Under the pieces are notes generated by a model. That model made no database searches. It was not told where the DNA came from and saw only the letters and a program-made list of their open reading frames with translations. A program made the translations under genes and the position numbers. Positions 1 through 10,652 of a stretch of DNA of 64,000 nt are shown one piece after another. This stretch comes from Chondrus crispus (taxonomy: Eukaryota > Rhodophyta > Florideophyceae > Gigartinales > Gigartinaceae). Numbering within the stretch: position 1 is the stretch's first letter; each line of letters begins with the position of its first letter. The stretch lies in assembly GCF_000350225.1 (NCBI RefSeq), contig NW_005179211.1, positions 420,666 through 484,665 of the forward strand. The letters are read 5' to 3'.

Positions 1-283
1 CTAGGGGCCAGAAGCCCCCTTCTGTTTCGGACACCACCGCCGGGCTACCGGCTGGTGGGGGAAACCGCGTACAAGTACTGTACGACGCGTTACTCCCGCG
101 ACTACAAACCTGGATGGAGGATTTCCTCGCTGAGTAATTACCTCAGGTCGTCCAGGTTTGCCTCGACCGAACGGCACCAAGACTGGTGGCGGAGCATGCG
201 GACACCGCGCTCTGCGCCCTGCTAGACGAGAAGATCGCCCCCTCGTACGCGACGAGGTGGTGGCAGCGCTCGCCGCGGAGGAG
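1..283 (+). pseudogene. E4 gag, N-terminal fragment 1
   Basis: The translation matches the gag N-terminal region of E1 (on the - strand near 9100-9300): a W-x-E-x-F-L stretch, then L-P-Q-V and V-C-L-D-R-T, then a D-E-hydrophobic helix. It has an in-frame TAA at 135-137, where E1 has sense codons. It is cut at 283 by the insertion of E1 and resumes at 10094. As the matrix/capsid precursor, gag would assemble the particle. This copy cannot make full-length protein. Confidence 0.7.
279..283. repeat. TSD AGGAG of E1, left copy
   Basis: AGGAG directly precedes the TGTGGG end of the E1 LTR. The same five bases follow the other end at 10094-10098. Deleting E1 and one copy restores the E4 gag reading frame. 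Confidence 0.9.
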
Positions 284-953
284 TGTGGGATAACTCCTCT
301 CCGCCCTGGGTTGGGTGAGAGGCGGAGGCTATAGCCAGGGAGCACGCGGCGTGGACGCGACGCGCTAATTGAACCGATCGGACGAGCTCGCGAAAAGGGA
401 GTGGCTCACTGGCCGGTTACGCGCAGTCGCCCCGTGGTGCGTGAACGGAAGCGACCGGTAACGGGTTAGAAGCCAGCGCGCGCGATAGACAACCGAAACG
501 GACGTATATAGGCGCGAAAGGGACGGGGGCGAGCTTGCCCCCGTTTACTGGTGGGGACGGGTGCCAGGTCTTAACCCCGCAGAGGGATGCCTCGGACACC
601 TGTCCCAGTACAGTAGTACAGTACCTGCCGTCTAGTGCGTGCCGGGTACTGTACACAATTAAAAAGCTAGCGCCATAATTACTACTACCGCACGGACGCT
701 GCTACTACACGTGTGCACTACTGTACACGCGTGTTGCTTACAGACTACCGCACGGACGACACGTGTGCTAACGCGCACACGTAACACGTGTAGACTACCG
801 CACGGACGACACGTGTGCTACTGTACACGTGCGCCCCGCCACGACCGGTTGGTACACGCGCGCGCTCCCTACACGTGGGCACACCCGCCCACGTGTGCAC
901 CGTCACGGCCGTCTGTACTGTAGACCAACGCGCGGGCCGGTCGTTGTATCACA
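284..953 (-). repeat. E1 3' LTR (670 bp)
   Basis: On the + strand it begins TGTGGGATAA and ends TATCACA, a TG...CA pair with short inverted ends. It aligns to 9606-10093 with few substitutions, but it holds about 36-40 bp (near 440-478) and about 140 bp (near 730-873) that the other LTR lacks. A TATA-like TATATA at 505-510 (CTATATA on the - strand) is the likely promoter core. Confidence 0.93.
685..905. repeat. Tandem CTACCGCACGGACG / CACGTG repeats in E1 LTR
   Basis: CTACCGCACGGACG recurs at 685, 745 and 795, each followed by CACGTG-containing sequence. CACGTG occurs seven times in this stretch, compared with about one per 4 kb expected by chance. Most of the array is missing from the partner LTR at 9606-10093. 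Confidence 0.85.
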
Positions 954-966
954 GACCCCCTTCGTT
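954..966 (-). promoter_or_regulatory. E1 polypurine tract
   Basis: Read on the - strand, AACGAAGGGGGTC abuts the 3' LTR. This is the position and composition of the primer for plus-strand DNA synthesis in LTR retrotransposons. Confidence 0.6.
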
Positions 967-1280
967 ATCCGTCGCCACATCCTCGTGGCGACCCAATTTC
1001 CTTCCCAGCGGCCTCTTCCATCTTTTCCCTAACCTGCGCGCGCGATGACCCGACGGAAGCCTCTCCGCGCGGCCGACCACGCCTCGTGGCTCTTCACCGA
1101 CCTGACGGTATATAAGTCAGGTATGTCGTCCGATTCGGAGAGTGCGTCTTCTGCTTCCTCCCACGCGAATCCCCAGAACCACCAACTTCCACACAACACT
1201 CCCCCACACTTCACCACCACTCCTCCCATTTTTCCCCCGACGACAACATTCCCTTATCCCAGCTCTTCCGCAGACCAACC
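967..1280. other. E1 leader between polypurine tract and antisense ORF
   Basis: About 310 bp lie between the 3' LTR and the first ATG of the antisense ORF. A + strand TATATAAG at about 1109 could serve an antisense transcript. Short frames here do not look like conserved protein. Confidence 0.4.
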
Positions 1281-3525
1281 ATGGACCATCGCAACACCCC
1301 CGCGGACGCGTCTCCGATCGGTTCGCCGTCGAGCTCTGGAAGGGCTCCGGCGTTACCCGGGTCGATTCCCGCGTTTCAAGCGCGACGCACTCGCCGCGGC
1401 GAGACAGAGTCGACAACCGATTTGGCTGAGCCCGCGACGCGCTTGCGGGCTGATGCGTCCGATCCGGTCGCTCCGCCACCGATAGAAGAACGACCGACAT
1501 GGCCCTTGCCGCCGCCCTCCGACGGCGCCGCTCCAAGAACGGTTGAGGCGGGCCCGGCGAACCCCGCGGTACTGCCCCCGCCTCCCATGTCGCCGCTGCC
1601 TGCCGCGGGCACGGCGTCGCCAAGAGCCGACTTCGGGACTGTGCGTGAGACGCCGGCACTGCCGGCTGTCTTGCCCTCGCAGCGAACCGAGCAGGGGTCG
1701 ACGCTACCGCTCGGGCGGGTCCTCACGACCCCCAGCGCGTCGAATTGGTTGAAAAGTGGCTTCAATTCCGTCCGGTCGCTGCTGCCCGGGTCCTCGATGG
1801 ACCACCGGCGGCGGCGAGCGCGGCGACGCGCATCCGGTCGCAAGCCTCCGATGACGTTCGACGAATACGTGCGGCGTCGCCTCTTGGACTCGGCGCGATT
1901 CCAGGCGGTCTCTGCGAGCCATGCCATCGTGACTCCATCCGGGCGCGGTAGTGTGGCGCAGCAGAATCGGGCAGGAGCTTGACAGGCCCGATGGCGCCAC
2001 GTGCCGTGCCGTACGCCCGCTGCGACTGGCAGCAACTTGCTCTACGTCCGGTGCGGTGGCGAGGAGCGGTACCACATCACGCTCCTCAACCTATTCGGTC
2101 GGTACAGTCGCTACGATGGCGTCGTGCCGGATATCCGCTTGGTGGCCTTCCCGCGGCCCTTCAACCACTCGTACAGCGTCGCGGACCGTGGACGGTGGGG
2201 CGAGGATGCTGCGCGCGAGAGTCGGCTGCGCTGGCGCCGTGCGGATAACTTCTTCCACATGTGGCATAACACCAAGGTTTTTCTCGGTGCCCAGCGCAGC
2301 GCGACGAGGCTTGTATCCAGAGCTTCCTCCGGACTGGCCGGACCTCGAGGCGCCGGAGCACCTTTGCGTGCCGACGCCGAGTGCGCTGGCCTACGTCGCG
2401 GCGCATTGGTTGCCGCGCGGTCGGGCGGAGTCGGCCGAAACGGACCGTACGCGCAAGCTTGTGCGCGCGATCGTCTTGCCCGAATGGGCGGTGCTCGCGC
2501 TGCTGTGCTTCCTTCGAGCCGCTTGCGAGGGGTTACCGTTCTTCACGAAGTGCCCCGACCCCTGGTTGTCCTTGAGGCGGGACGAGCCTACCGCTGAGCG
2601 CGGCGTGCTTTTCCGCCTTTCGGCGGGGCTAATTGCCCTCATCCGTCCGGTCGGCGTCAAGGGAATCCTCGAAGGCTCTGCGTACGACGCGGCGCACGCG
2701 GACCAGCTGCTGACCTTCTCGACAAGTCTGGACTGGACCGGCCGGCCGGACTTCGTATGGTTCAGCTGGGAGCGTGGCTGCGCGCTGGACATGCCGCCTT
2801 GGGGAAGCGCCGACGCGGGCGCGGGAGACCACGACGCGGCGTACGGATACGTTGACGCGGACATCGTAGCTGAGGCACTGGCCGATGACGGTGACGGGCC
2901 CTCGCTCGCGATCGCTTCCGATACGGTGGCGCCCGTCGCTACGCCCGCGCTACCCGCTCCTGGAGGGTCCACCTGTGTGGATTCCATACAGAGCGACTCT
3001 CCAAAGGGGGTCGCTCAGGAGCGGCGCGACTTAAGACGTCCGGTCGGCGTGGAGGGATTTTCGGACCCACCCACGGTCACTCAGCACATAGGCGCGGTGA
3101 CCGGTGCGGAGACCGGATCGCGACCAACAACGATGCCGAAGCCTTCTGCAAGTCAATCGGCCGGTCGAGCTTCCCCGGAGCGCCTCCGGGAGGAGGCCGC
3201 CCTCACGGCGCTGCAGTACGCTTGCTCCTTTGAGGGGGCGGACGCTCCGTCATCGGTCGAGGCGGCGCTACTGCAGGCACTCGATTGGATGCTCCGGGTT
3301 CGGCAGCTCGAGAAGACCGTCGCGGTGTTGCAGGAATCTTCCGCCGCGGCGACGCGCGAGCGCGACGAGCATCACGCGAAGTTGCGCTCCGTACAAGACG
3401 TCCTTGCGGTGGTGAGCCAACGCCTGGCGGCGCCTCCGATGTCTTCGTCGACGGTCGGGGGCTCGCGCCCCGCGCCCGACGACGTCGAAGAGGGGCCCTC
3501 AGCGAAGCGCTCGCGCCACTTCTAG
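1281..3525 (+). pseudogene. E1 antisense ORF (aORF), frameshifted
   Basis: The frame opens at ATG 1281 in good context (AACCATGG) and runs to a TGA at 1980-1982. The same frame continues to about 2300, then a shift leads into the frame ending at 3525. It lies antisense to gag-pol, between the chromodomain end and the 3' LTR. The stretch YPELPPDWPDLEAPEHL, followed by a hydrophobic Y-V segment, aligns with YQQLPSWWGQFEV in E3 and YSKIPHWFSQYEV in E2. DFVWFSW aligns with DFVWFNPW in E3. The N-terminal third is Pro/Ala-rich. The C-terminus has a coiled-coil-like helix (about 3280-3420) and a basic tail. I recognise no known domain. The function may be structural or regulatory, but that is a guess. 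Confidence 0.7.
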
Positions 3526-3880
3526 ACCCCAGCTCGCCGAAGTTCCCTTACTTAAGTAGTACAGTAGGGGCATCGCCCAGATTAAACGAAACCGTTTGTC
3601 AGTGCTCTTCTTCTTCGCCAACTTGCGCACTTAGATAGTACTTTGGGGCTACGTTTCCTCCCCTCCTAGGGTGAATAAAAATCGTAGCCCGGTTCCGCGA
3701 ACGGCATCGCATGCGCGTGATCGAGACGGAGCCGATGGTACCGATACGGGAAAACTGCAAATAGGACGGTTTGGGGCGAAAATGCGCGAACGTAGCGCCT
3801 CCCATATGTCGAATCGCGCTGCGATGCGCGTGCGAGCGCGAGCGTCCGAACGGTGCGACGCGGTGCTGCTAAGCGCCGCT
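3526..3880. other. Convergent gap between E1 aORF and pol
   Basis: About 355 bp separate the convergent 3' ends of the + strand aORF and the - strand pol. There is no conserved ORF. It may hold 3' ends of both transcripts, but no clear poly(A) signal pair is visible. Confidence 0.4.
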
Positions 3881-4486
3881 TTATGCTTGAGTAGATCCTT
3901 CTCGTTGGCGAGTGCGCCAATATCGGTCTATGAACGGCTGCGGGAGCCCATCGGCGGGCTCATACGTGTCGTCCGAAGCGGTATATCCGTACCAGCGCAC
4001 CGTGTACTGGGTCCTGCCCCGCGCCGTACTGTGTCCGACGATGGGGTCAACGACGTACTTTTCACTCGGGGCAGCCGCGGGAACTTCCGATTTGGTCGCC
4101 GCTGCGGGGGTGGCGATATCCCCCGGCCCGCGTGGCATCTTAGTCACGCGGTCGATGCTCACGCGGTTCTCCACGCCGTCCTGCTCGATCAGGACCGTGG
4201 TATCCGTAGCGGAGCGCACGCGAAATAGACCCTCCGTCTTAGGCAACAGCTTGACGGAGAGGTCCTCCGTATCGGTCGGACTTTGCCCACGCATACGACG
4301 TTCGACGCTTGTCAGCGGACGGGGCGGGCGATACACGTAGACGAAATCGTCCGCCCTCACGACCGGACGGAGGCGGACTTTCCTGTCGAAATTATCCTTG
4401 TACCGCTTTTGCGATGCGGTGAGTTTCGTCCGTGCGCGGTCGAGAGCGTCGCGGAGCTTGCGCAGCGTGGCCCTCTTGTACTGCAC
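3881..4486 (-). pseudogene. E1 integrase C-terminus and chromodomain
   Basis: This frame holds the GPY/F-like end of integrase (EGLFRVRSATDTTVLIEQ, then a basic D-R-V-T segment). A C-terminal chromodomain follows, with core VRWYGYTASDDTYEP at about 3950-4010. Chromodomains of chromoviral integrases target insertion to modified heterochromatin. The frame overlaps the integrase core frame (4357-5103) out of phase, so a frameshift near 4490 separates them. The aromatic-cage positions resemble those in E3. Confidence 0.85.
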
Positions 4487-5103
4487 CGGGGTCCGCGGGT
4501 CCTCGATGTGGGTCCCGCGTCCTGCGGTACAGTACTGGGGAGGATCAAGCCGGTCGGTGGTCGCGTCAGCACCAGGTCGAACGGAGTGGTCTCCGTCGAC
4601 CGGTGGACCTGCGTGTTGTACGCGAAGGTCAGCGGTTGCACGTAGTCATCCCAATCCCGCTGGTGCTCCTCCACGTAGTGTCGGAGACGTTGCACCAGCG
4701 TGCGATTGAACCGTTCGGTTTGCCCATTCGTCTGGGGGTGGTAGGCTGTCGTGAGATAATGCTTCACCCCCAGGAGGGCGCATACGGCGTCGAAGAATTT
4801 CGCGGCGAACTGCGGGCCATTGTCGGTTAACACGTAGTGCGGCGCTCCGTAGACGTAGACCCAGTTGTCGAGGAACGCACTTGCGACGACCGAAGCGGTG
4901 GTGGTCCGTAGTGGTATGCTGCGGGTTAGCTTAGAGAACCGATCGGTAATGACCTGTACGTGCTGATTTCCGTGCGCGGTCTTGGGCAGCGGGCCCAGGA
5001 GGTCCATCGCGACAAACTCCATGGGGCCCGCCGCCGGTAACAGCTTGAGATCTTTCTGGTTCTTGACAAGCGTCCCGCGGGTAGCAGCGCCCACGAGGTG
5101 CAT
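4487..5103 (-). pseudogene. E1 integrase catalytic core
   Basis: The DDE triad is visible in order: MDLLGPLP (first Asp), LTDNGPQF (second Asp) and HPQTNGQTERFNRTL (Glu). It would catalyse strand transfer of the cDNA ends. The open frame runs on to 4357, but sequence beyond about 4490 is out of register with the downstream chromodomain frame. A second frameshift separates it from the zinc-finger part at about 5100. Confidence 0.87.
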
Positions 5104-6412
5104 TTCCGTACGGTCGCAAACGCGTCACTGGCCATGTGCGGCCAGTAATACTCCCTTCGCAGAGTGTAGTACATACGCGTCCCGCCCGGGTGACCGGCCA
5201 GCCTCGGATGGTGTGCCAGGTACAGTACCCGGGGGCGAAACCGATTTGGTACGACGCGCTGCAGGGTTCCGTCCAGCGGGGACTTCCTTACGAGGAAACC
5301 GTAACGGTCGACGTCGAACTTCGAGTTCGGCTCTCCGACCGTATCGGCCGCGGCGCGACAGAAGGCATCGTCGGCCTGCTCGCGTAGGAAATCCTCGGCC
5401 GAGATGGACGAGACGTCGCGTTCCTCGGGAGTAACCGAGAGCACGTGAAATCTGTCCAGACGGTCTTGGGTCGGGTCCCAGTGCACCTTGCCCAGGAGGG
5501 ACGCGCTGCCTTCTTGCGACTGGACAACGAAGCACGGGACCTCGTCATCGACCGGAGCGGTGTCTCCGCCGTCGGTGCGTAGGCGCGAGACGCCATCCGC
5601 GAGTTGGTGCTTGACGCCTGGGCGGTACTGTACTTCGTAGTCGTACTCCGCCAAGCGCAGGCGCCAGCGAGCGAGCCGACCGGAACTGTCCGCCAAATTG
5701 AGGACCCAGCGTAGGGCGTCGTGATCCGTGCGGAGGTTGAACGCGCTTCCGTATAGGTACGGCCGTAGGGTGAGGATGCTCCACACTACGGCCAAGCATT
5801 CCTTTTCGGTAGTCGTATAATTGCGCTCCGCATCGGCCAAAGCGCGGCTCCAATATCCGATCGGTCGAGTACCTCCATCGGGTTGCTCCTGTAGAAGGGC
5901 GCAACCCACTTGGTGTCCGCACGCGTCGGTTTCCAGCGTATATTTCCGTCCGCAGCGGGGCAGCGCGAGGATTGGCGGCGACACGAGGCGCCGCTTCAAT
6001 TCCTCAAACGCCGCATATTCCGCATCGGTTAAGATCTCGACCTCGTAGGGCTGATTCTTGCCGGTCTTCTCATTCAGCGGCGCGGCGGTCTTGGCGAATC
6101 CTTTCACAAACCGTCGGTAAACGTTGCACATCCCGAGGAAGGATCGCAGTTCCGTTTGGTTCGTAGGCGCGGGCGCCCGCTCGATTGCGATGACGTTGCG
6201 TCGCTCCACCTCCAACCGTCCCGGACGGATGACGTGCCCGAGATAGGTTACGGAGGTGTCGAAAAACGCGCACTTCGCCAATTTTAGCGACACGCCCGCG
6301 GTATGTAGAAGCCGTAGTGCCTCGCGCACGTGTGCCATATGATCCGTAACGGTTCGCGAGTAGACGATGATGTCATCGAGGTAGACCAACGCGGTCTCCC
6401 ATTTCACGCTTC
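5104..6412 (-). pseudogene. E1 RT C-terminal half, RNase H and integrase zinc finger
   Basis: The frame starts at the catalytic motif VYLDDIIVYS near 6370 and continues through the RT thumb and connection (LGHVIRPG, LRSFLGMCNVYRRFV). RNase H follows, with TDACGHQVG, TEKECLAVVW, RTDHDALRW and QLADGVSR. The HHCC zinc finger of integrase comes next (LAHHPRLAGHPGG). There is no ATG at the start. The RT fingers and the first part of the palm are missing, and the sequence jumps from protease to just before YLDD at about 6412-6420. Compared with E4, about 1 kb is deleted, so E1 could not make its own RT. Confidence 0.88.
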
Positions 6413-6969
6413 CGGTGGGCCGAATTTTCCTCCTGCGGGAGCTGCTGCGACGGTCCCCTCGAGGCTATCTTGCGGTCGTGCCTCGAGGGTGTGACTCCCT
6501 TCAGCGCTACGGACGGCGCATGATGGAAAAGCACCTTCCTCTGCGGTGGTAGGATCGCCTTCACGTAGCGATCCAAGAACGTGGTTCCGAGGATACAGTT
6601 CACCGCGAGGTTGGTGACGACCAAGAAGGGTACGCGCGAGACGAACTCACCAATCCGGACGTACAGTTTGAGCTCGCTGAGGGCCTTCGTCGACCTATTC
6701 GAAGCGTCGATGAACGGCGGGCTCCGCGCGGACTTGATGGCGGCGCGCCACGGCTCGGCTACACAACGGAGGTGTATTAGATTCGGGCCGGCGCCCGAAT
6801 CTAGGACCGGCGTGATGGCGCACATCATCGCGCGTCGTTGTCCGACCGTTGCGGTCACCTTATAATTTTGCTTCTTGAAGAAGCAAATTGCCGCTTCGTC
6901 CGTTCGGCTCTGCGATTGCGCTTGTACCGAAGCGGTCGATGGGGTGCCTTGTTTATTGAGGCTTGGCAC
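6413..6969 (-). CDS. E1 retropepsin-like protease
   Basis: The aspartic protease active site reads PVLDSGAGPNLI, and the flap/second motif NCILGTTFLDRYVKAI follows about 90 residues later. It is preceded by a conserved CFFKKQNYK segment also found in E4. It would cleave the gag-pol precursor. The open frame runs to 6373, but below about 6415 it is out of register with RT, at the RT deletion junction. Confidence 0.82.
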
Positions 6970-6989
6970 GGGGAGGATCGTCGACGCCT

Positions 6990-8321
6990 CTATGCGTCCT
7001 CCCCGGCTTCCCCCGTCAACCCAAGGTCCTCTGGCTCCTCATCCGTCAGCGGTCGCGCGGATCCTTCCGATTGGACGGTCTCGCGCGGCTCGACCACTTT
7101 GATGCCCGTGGGAGCCCGCGCACGCGAATTTCGCCAAACGGACGGCGGCTGCCGCTCGAATGGCGAACCCGGACGGAGACCTTGGCGCATCCGAAGCTTT
7201 TGATAATTGGCCTCGCGGGCCTGCAAAAGCTTCGACTGCAGCGCGCTGTCCGCCACCACAGGACATTGCTCCTGTCGGTGGGTCAGGTCCAGACAGAACC
7301 GACACGGCCGCGGTCCAGGTAATCCTTGGTTGAAGAACCGGACCCGCTGGTTCTGTACTGGCCTTCCGTACGGATGTGCGCGCGCGTCACCGTGTTAGGC
7401 AGGCGCCATAGGTGCTCCCGCCGGGGACGAGGCAGGTGACGGATGGTAGCTAGTCGGCGGCGAGCTAAGCGAGCTCCGCGTCGCCGAATGGTCCGTCACC
7501 GCCAGTATCTCCTCCTTTTCGGTTCCGCGCGCTGTCGGGAGTTCAGATAGGGACTCGACCGACAGCACGGGCCTTGTCCGCGCGTTGCGCGTGAATCTTC
7601 TCACCAAATCGGACGGTGCTTGAGGCGACGCGAACGAAGTCGCCTGTCTTCGAGCCGAGCGGTGCGTCTCGTCTATCACTTGCGCGTAGCGTGCCACAGC
7701 TTGGTAGTCCACGACCGGATGCGTCGCGAGATAATTCCGCACCTGCGCACACGTCGCTGGCAGAAGTCCCTCAACGAAAAGGGACTTCAAGCGCCTGTCC
7801 GAAAATACGGTTCCCCAGCGCAACGCCTTGTCCCACAACTAGTTACTGTACACATCCTCCGTCATATTAGAGCTCTGACGGAAGGAGGTGACATCACCGA
7901 CCGCTTCGGAAATAACTTCGTCCGTCGCGTACGTGCGCAATAAAAAGTTAACAACTTCCACGTAGGTTTCGAGCATATCGCGCTGCTCCACATCGACCGC
8001 CATGGTGTTCCCGTGTAGCCTGGAATGGAGCGAGGCGTGAGCCTGCCCAGTCAAATAGAACTGGAAACACCATACGGCCGCGCCTTCGCTGACCCCATTG
8101 TGGTGGCAGGCCATCTTGAAGCGCGCGAGAAACCCTAGCACCGCGATTGGATATTGACCACCGAACGTGTGGGGTTTCAGCTGAACGTCCAACTTCTTCC
8201 TATAACGGTTAACTCGCCGCGCGGTACTCGCGTCGTAGCGCGCGCTGCGATTTTCCAGCCTATACGTGCGGTAGTCGACGGCCTTGTTGAACAGGTCGTT
8301 CAGCGGCCTGATCACCGGCAA
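6990..8321 (-). pseudogene. E1 gag: capsid-like core and zinc knuckle
   Basis: The core from VIRPLNDLFNKAVDYRTYRL to SSNMTEDVYSN matches E4 closely. An in-frame stop at 7839-7841 replaces the His codon seen in E4. A second stop lies at 7395-7397. The CCHC zinc knuckle CRFCLDLTHRQEQC is at about 7300-7260. The C-terminus ends LTGEAGEDA, as in E4. Gag packages the RNA and forms the particle. This copy is broken. Confidence 0.85.
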
Positions 8322-9576
8322 CCGTTTCGGATCCCGCCTGGGGCAGACCGGCGGTCTCTGCCCCTGCGATGGCGGTCTCCTCCGCCACCGGGGCTACTGT
8401 AGCCGTCCAGGTCGGAGTCTTCTCGCCGGAACCGACGTCGGTCGCGCGCATTGCGACCTCTGCGGTCGCTTCTGCGCGATTCGTCCGACTCGGTGCCCTC
8501 GTCATCGGAGGGGTATCCACCTCCTACGGCATCGCGGTATCGCGTATAGCGTCCTTCGCCGTTATCATCGGAGGGGTAACCGACCCCTCCGGCATCGCGG
8601 TATCGCGCGTAGCGTCCGTCGCGGTTCTTGCGCGTCGCCCTGTAGCGACGTCTTGGGTCTTCTTCCTCGGAGGAGATTTCTGTACCCTCCGAGTTATATC
8701 CTTGAGCGCCGGGTGCGCTTCTTCTGCTCGACCGATACGGCTGTCGCTTTTCTGTCGCGACGCGCCCCGGGCGTTTTCTGTCCCGCGGGGGCCAGCCGTA
8801 TCGGCGAGTACGGGAGGGCCATTTACTGTAGGTCCTCCTGTAGCACCATAAATTGGTGGGAGGTGAATGGTCTTACCCTCCGGGTGAGGGGCCATTATAC
8901 CGATCCCGGGTGCGACGCCGATCGGTTCAGCGTGCGGTAGCGTAAAATCCGGAGCGGTTGAGTCGCGCTGCGCGTGCGCGTCGACTCCTGCTTCGGCGGG
9001 AAAGGTCGTGGCCAGACGATTGGCCACGGCGGAGCTGATCGCTTCCTTTAGAGCCGTACCGGACGGGGATTCTTCGTCCATAGTAGCGAGCGCTGTCACC
9101 GCCTCGCGTTGGACTAGAGCGGGTAGTAGCTCGTCCAAAAGCGGTGGTATCGCGCTGCGCACGTGCTCGTCTACGAGTGCGGGCACCGTTCGGTCGAGGC
9201 ACACGCGCGCGACTTGGGGGAGTTCTGTAGTGAGGAACTCCTCGACCCAGGCCTGCAGGCGCGGCTGAATTGCGTCGGTCATCCATTGGACGCGATTCAC
9301 GGTGCCTGCCGACGCGGCCGGCAAAAAATCCGATGCGGACGCTCGCGCGCGGCCCGGTCGCGGTGGCGGCTGCAGCAGGGCTTCCGGGTTCTCCACCCGG
9401 GAGTGCAGTGCGCCACTGCCACTGCGGTGCTCATACGCCCGGAGGCGGAGTTTCCCCCTTCTTCCGGTTGGTTCATCGTCGAATACGCTTCGCGATCGAC
9501 GCGGTGATTTCCCAACCTTTTCCGTCCGTACGGTTCTGCGCGCGATCGAGCGACTACGCGTGCGGCTCAACCTCAA
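8322..9576 (-). pseudogene. E1 gag N-terminal region
   Basis: The N-terminal segment is Arg-rich, then helical (WMTDAIQPRLQAWVEEFL, LLDELLPALV), then low complexity. The long frame begins at a TTG, with an in-frame stop just upstream and no nearby ATG, so the start codon is unclear or lost. The frame changes near 8640, after which RYRDA-G-GYPSDD repeats lead into the gag core. The first codon is only about 10 bp from the primer-binding site. Confidence 0.75.
8502..8630 (-). repeat. 63-bp tandem duplication in E1 gag
   Basis: TCATCGGAGGGGTA recurs at 8502 and 8565 with matching downstream sequence. The period is 63 bp, or 21 codons, so it preserves the frame and encodes two RYRDA-G-GYPSDD units. 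E4 gag has a related single unit. Confidence 0.75.
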
Positions 9577-9585
9577 GAGTTATAC

Positions 9586-9602
9586 CCTCCACAAGAGTAC
9601 CA
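9586..9602 (-). promoter_or_regulatory. E1 primer-binding site
   Basis: On the - strand, TGGTACTCTTGTGGAGG lies three bases inside the 5' LTR. It begins with the TGG expected to pair with a tRNA CCA end. The tRNA species is not identified. Confidence 0.7.
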
Positions 9603-9605
9603 AAA

Positions 9606-10093
9606 TGTGGGATAACTTCTCTCCGCCCTGGGTTGGGTGAGAGGCGGAGGCTATAGCCAGGGAGCACGCGGCGTGGACGCGACGCGCTAATTGAACCGAT
9701 CGGACGAGCTCGCGAAAAGGGAGTGGCTCACTGGCCGGTTACGCGCACGGGTTAGAAGCCAGCGCGCGCGATAGACAACCGAAACGGACGTATATAGGCG
9801 CGAAAGGGACGGGGGCGAGCTTGCCCCCGTTTACTGGTGGGGACGGGTGCCAGGTCTTAACCCCGCAGAGGGATGCCTCGGACATCTGTCCCAGTACAGT
9901 AGTACAGTACCTGCCGTCTAGTGCGTGCCGGGTACTGTACACAATTAAAAAGCTAGCGCCATAATTACTACTACCGCACGGACGCTGCTACTACACGTGT
10001 GCACTACTGTACACGTGGGCACACCCGCCCACGTGTGCACCGTCATGGCCGTCTGTACTTTAGACCAACGCGCGGGCCGGTCGTTTTATCACA
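9606..10093 (-). repeat. E1 5' LTR (488 bp)
   Basis: It aligns to 284-953 with about five substitutions but lacks two internal blocks of roughly 40 and 140 bp. A TATA-like TATATAG lies at 9791-9797 (CTATATA on the - strand). An internal hairpin around GCGAGCTTGC is shared with the other LTR. Confidence 0.93.
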
Positions 10094-10098
10094 AGGAG
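10094..10098. repeat. TSD AGGAG of E1, right copy
   Basis: It follows the TATCACA end of the E1 LTR and matches 279-283. Confidence 0.9.
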
Positions 10099-10647
10099 GA
10101 CGAATCTCCGACCGCATTGGCTCTAACGGGAGCTATTAGCTCCACCGTGGCCATACGTCTGGCCACGACATTTACCGAAACGGGAGGCCCAGTACCGCCG
10201 TTGGCGCCGCGCCGTGAAACCGTTCTGGGCTCAAGCTTTAATATCGCTGATCCAATCGGCGCCGTACCCGGAATTGATAGAATGGACCCTCACCCGGAGG
10301 GCAGAGCCATCTATCTCCCAACCGTTCACGGTGCTACAAGGAGGACCACAGAACATGTCCTCCCCATACTCGCCGGTACTGGCGACCCCCGTGGGACAGA
10401 CAACCGCCTGGGGCTCCCCGAGACAGAGAATCGGGACCCGTACCGGTTGAGCAGAAGACGTGCACCCGGCACGCACAGGACCGAAGCGGAATACACCCGG
10501 TATTCCGACGCAGAAGACCCCCGTCACAGGGACGGATGGAGACCGCGAGGGACGCCGCTGGCGATACCGCGATAACCGCGAGGCACGCCATGGGCGATAC
10601 TGCGATGCCGGAGGCGGACGATACCCCTCCGATGATGACCCATCCGG

Positions 10648-10652
10648 CTCGG
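10648..10652. repeat. TSD CTCGG of E2, left copy
   Basis: CTCGG directly precedes TGTAGTGCAC of the E2 5' LTR and is repeated at 36263-36267. Confidence 0.92.

Larger units (their letters stand above)
284..10093 (-). mobile_element. E1: Ty3/Gypsy chromovirus, - strand, with antisense ORF
   Basis: E1 is bounded by LTRs at 284-953 (3' LTR) and 9606-10093 (5' LTR) and by TSD AGGAG. Reading the - strand from 9605 down, the order is PBS, gag (9576-6990), protease (6969-6373), the C-terminal half of RT with RNase H, integrase and a chromodomain (to 3881). An antisense ORF on the + strand (1281-3525) lies between pol and the 3' LTR. The N-terminal half of RT is deleted and gag-pol carries stops and frameshifts. 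The LTRs are about 99% identical where aligned, so insertion was fairly recent despite the lost RT. Confidence 0.92.
10094..10652 (+). pseudogene. E4 gag, fragment 2
   Basis: It resumes exactly where fragment 1 stops: E-D-E-S-P-T-A-L then AISSTVAIRLATTF parallels DEESPSGTALKEAISSAVA in E1. A frameshift near 10560 leads into an Arg-rich RYPSDDDPSGS stretch. That is cut at 10652 by E2 and continues at 36263 as E-D-C-R-R-R-G-H. The pre-insertion join is in frame. Confidence 0.85.

Noticed and set aside
711..1048. Short + strand ORFs in the E1 LTR
   Set aside because: They translate tandem CACGTG repeats and are not conserved in the partner LTR.
9606..10093. 5' LTR of E4 in + orientation
   Set aside because: It pairs with 284-953 and the AGGAG duplicates place both as the two LTRs of the - strand E1. 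E4 gag continues on both sides of E1.
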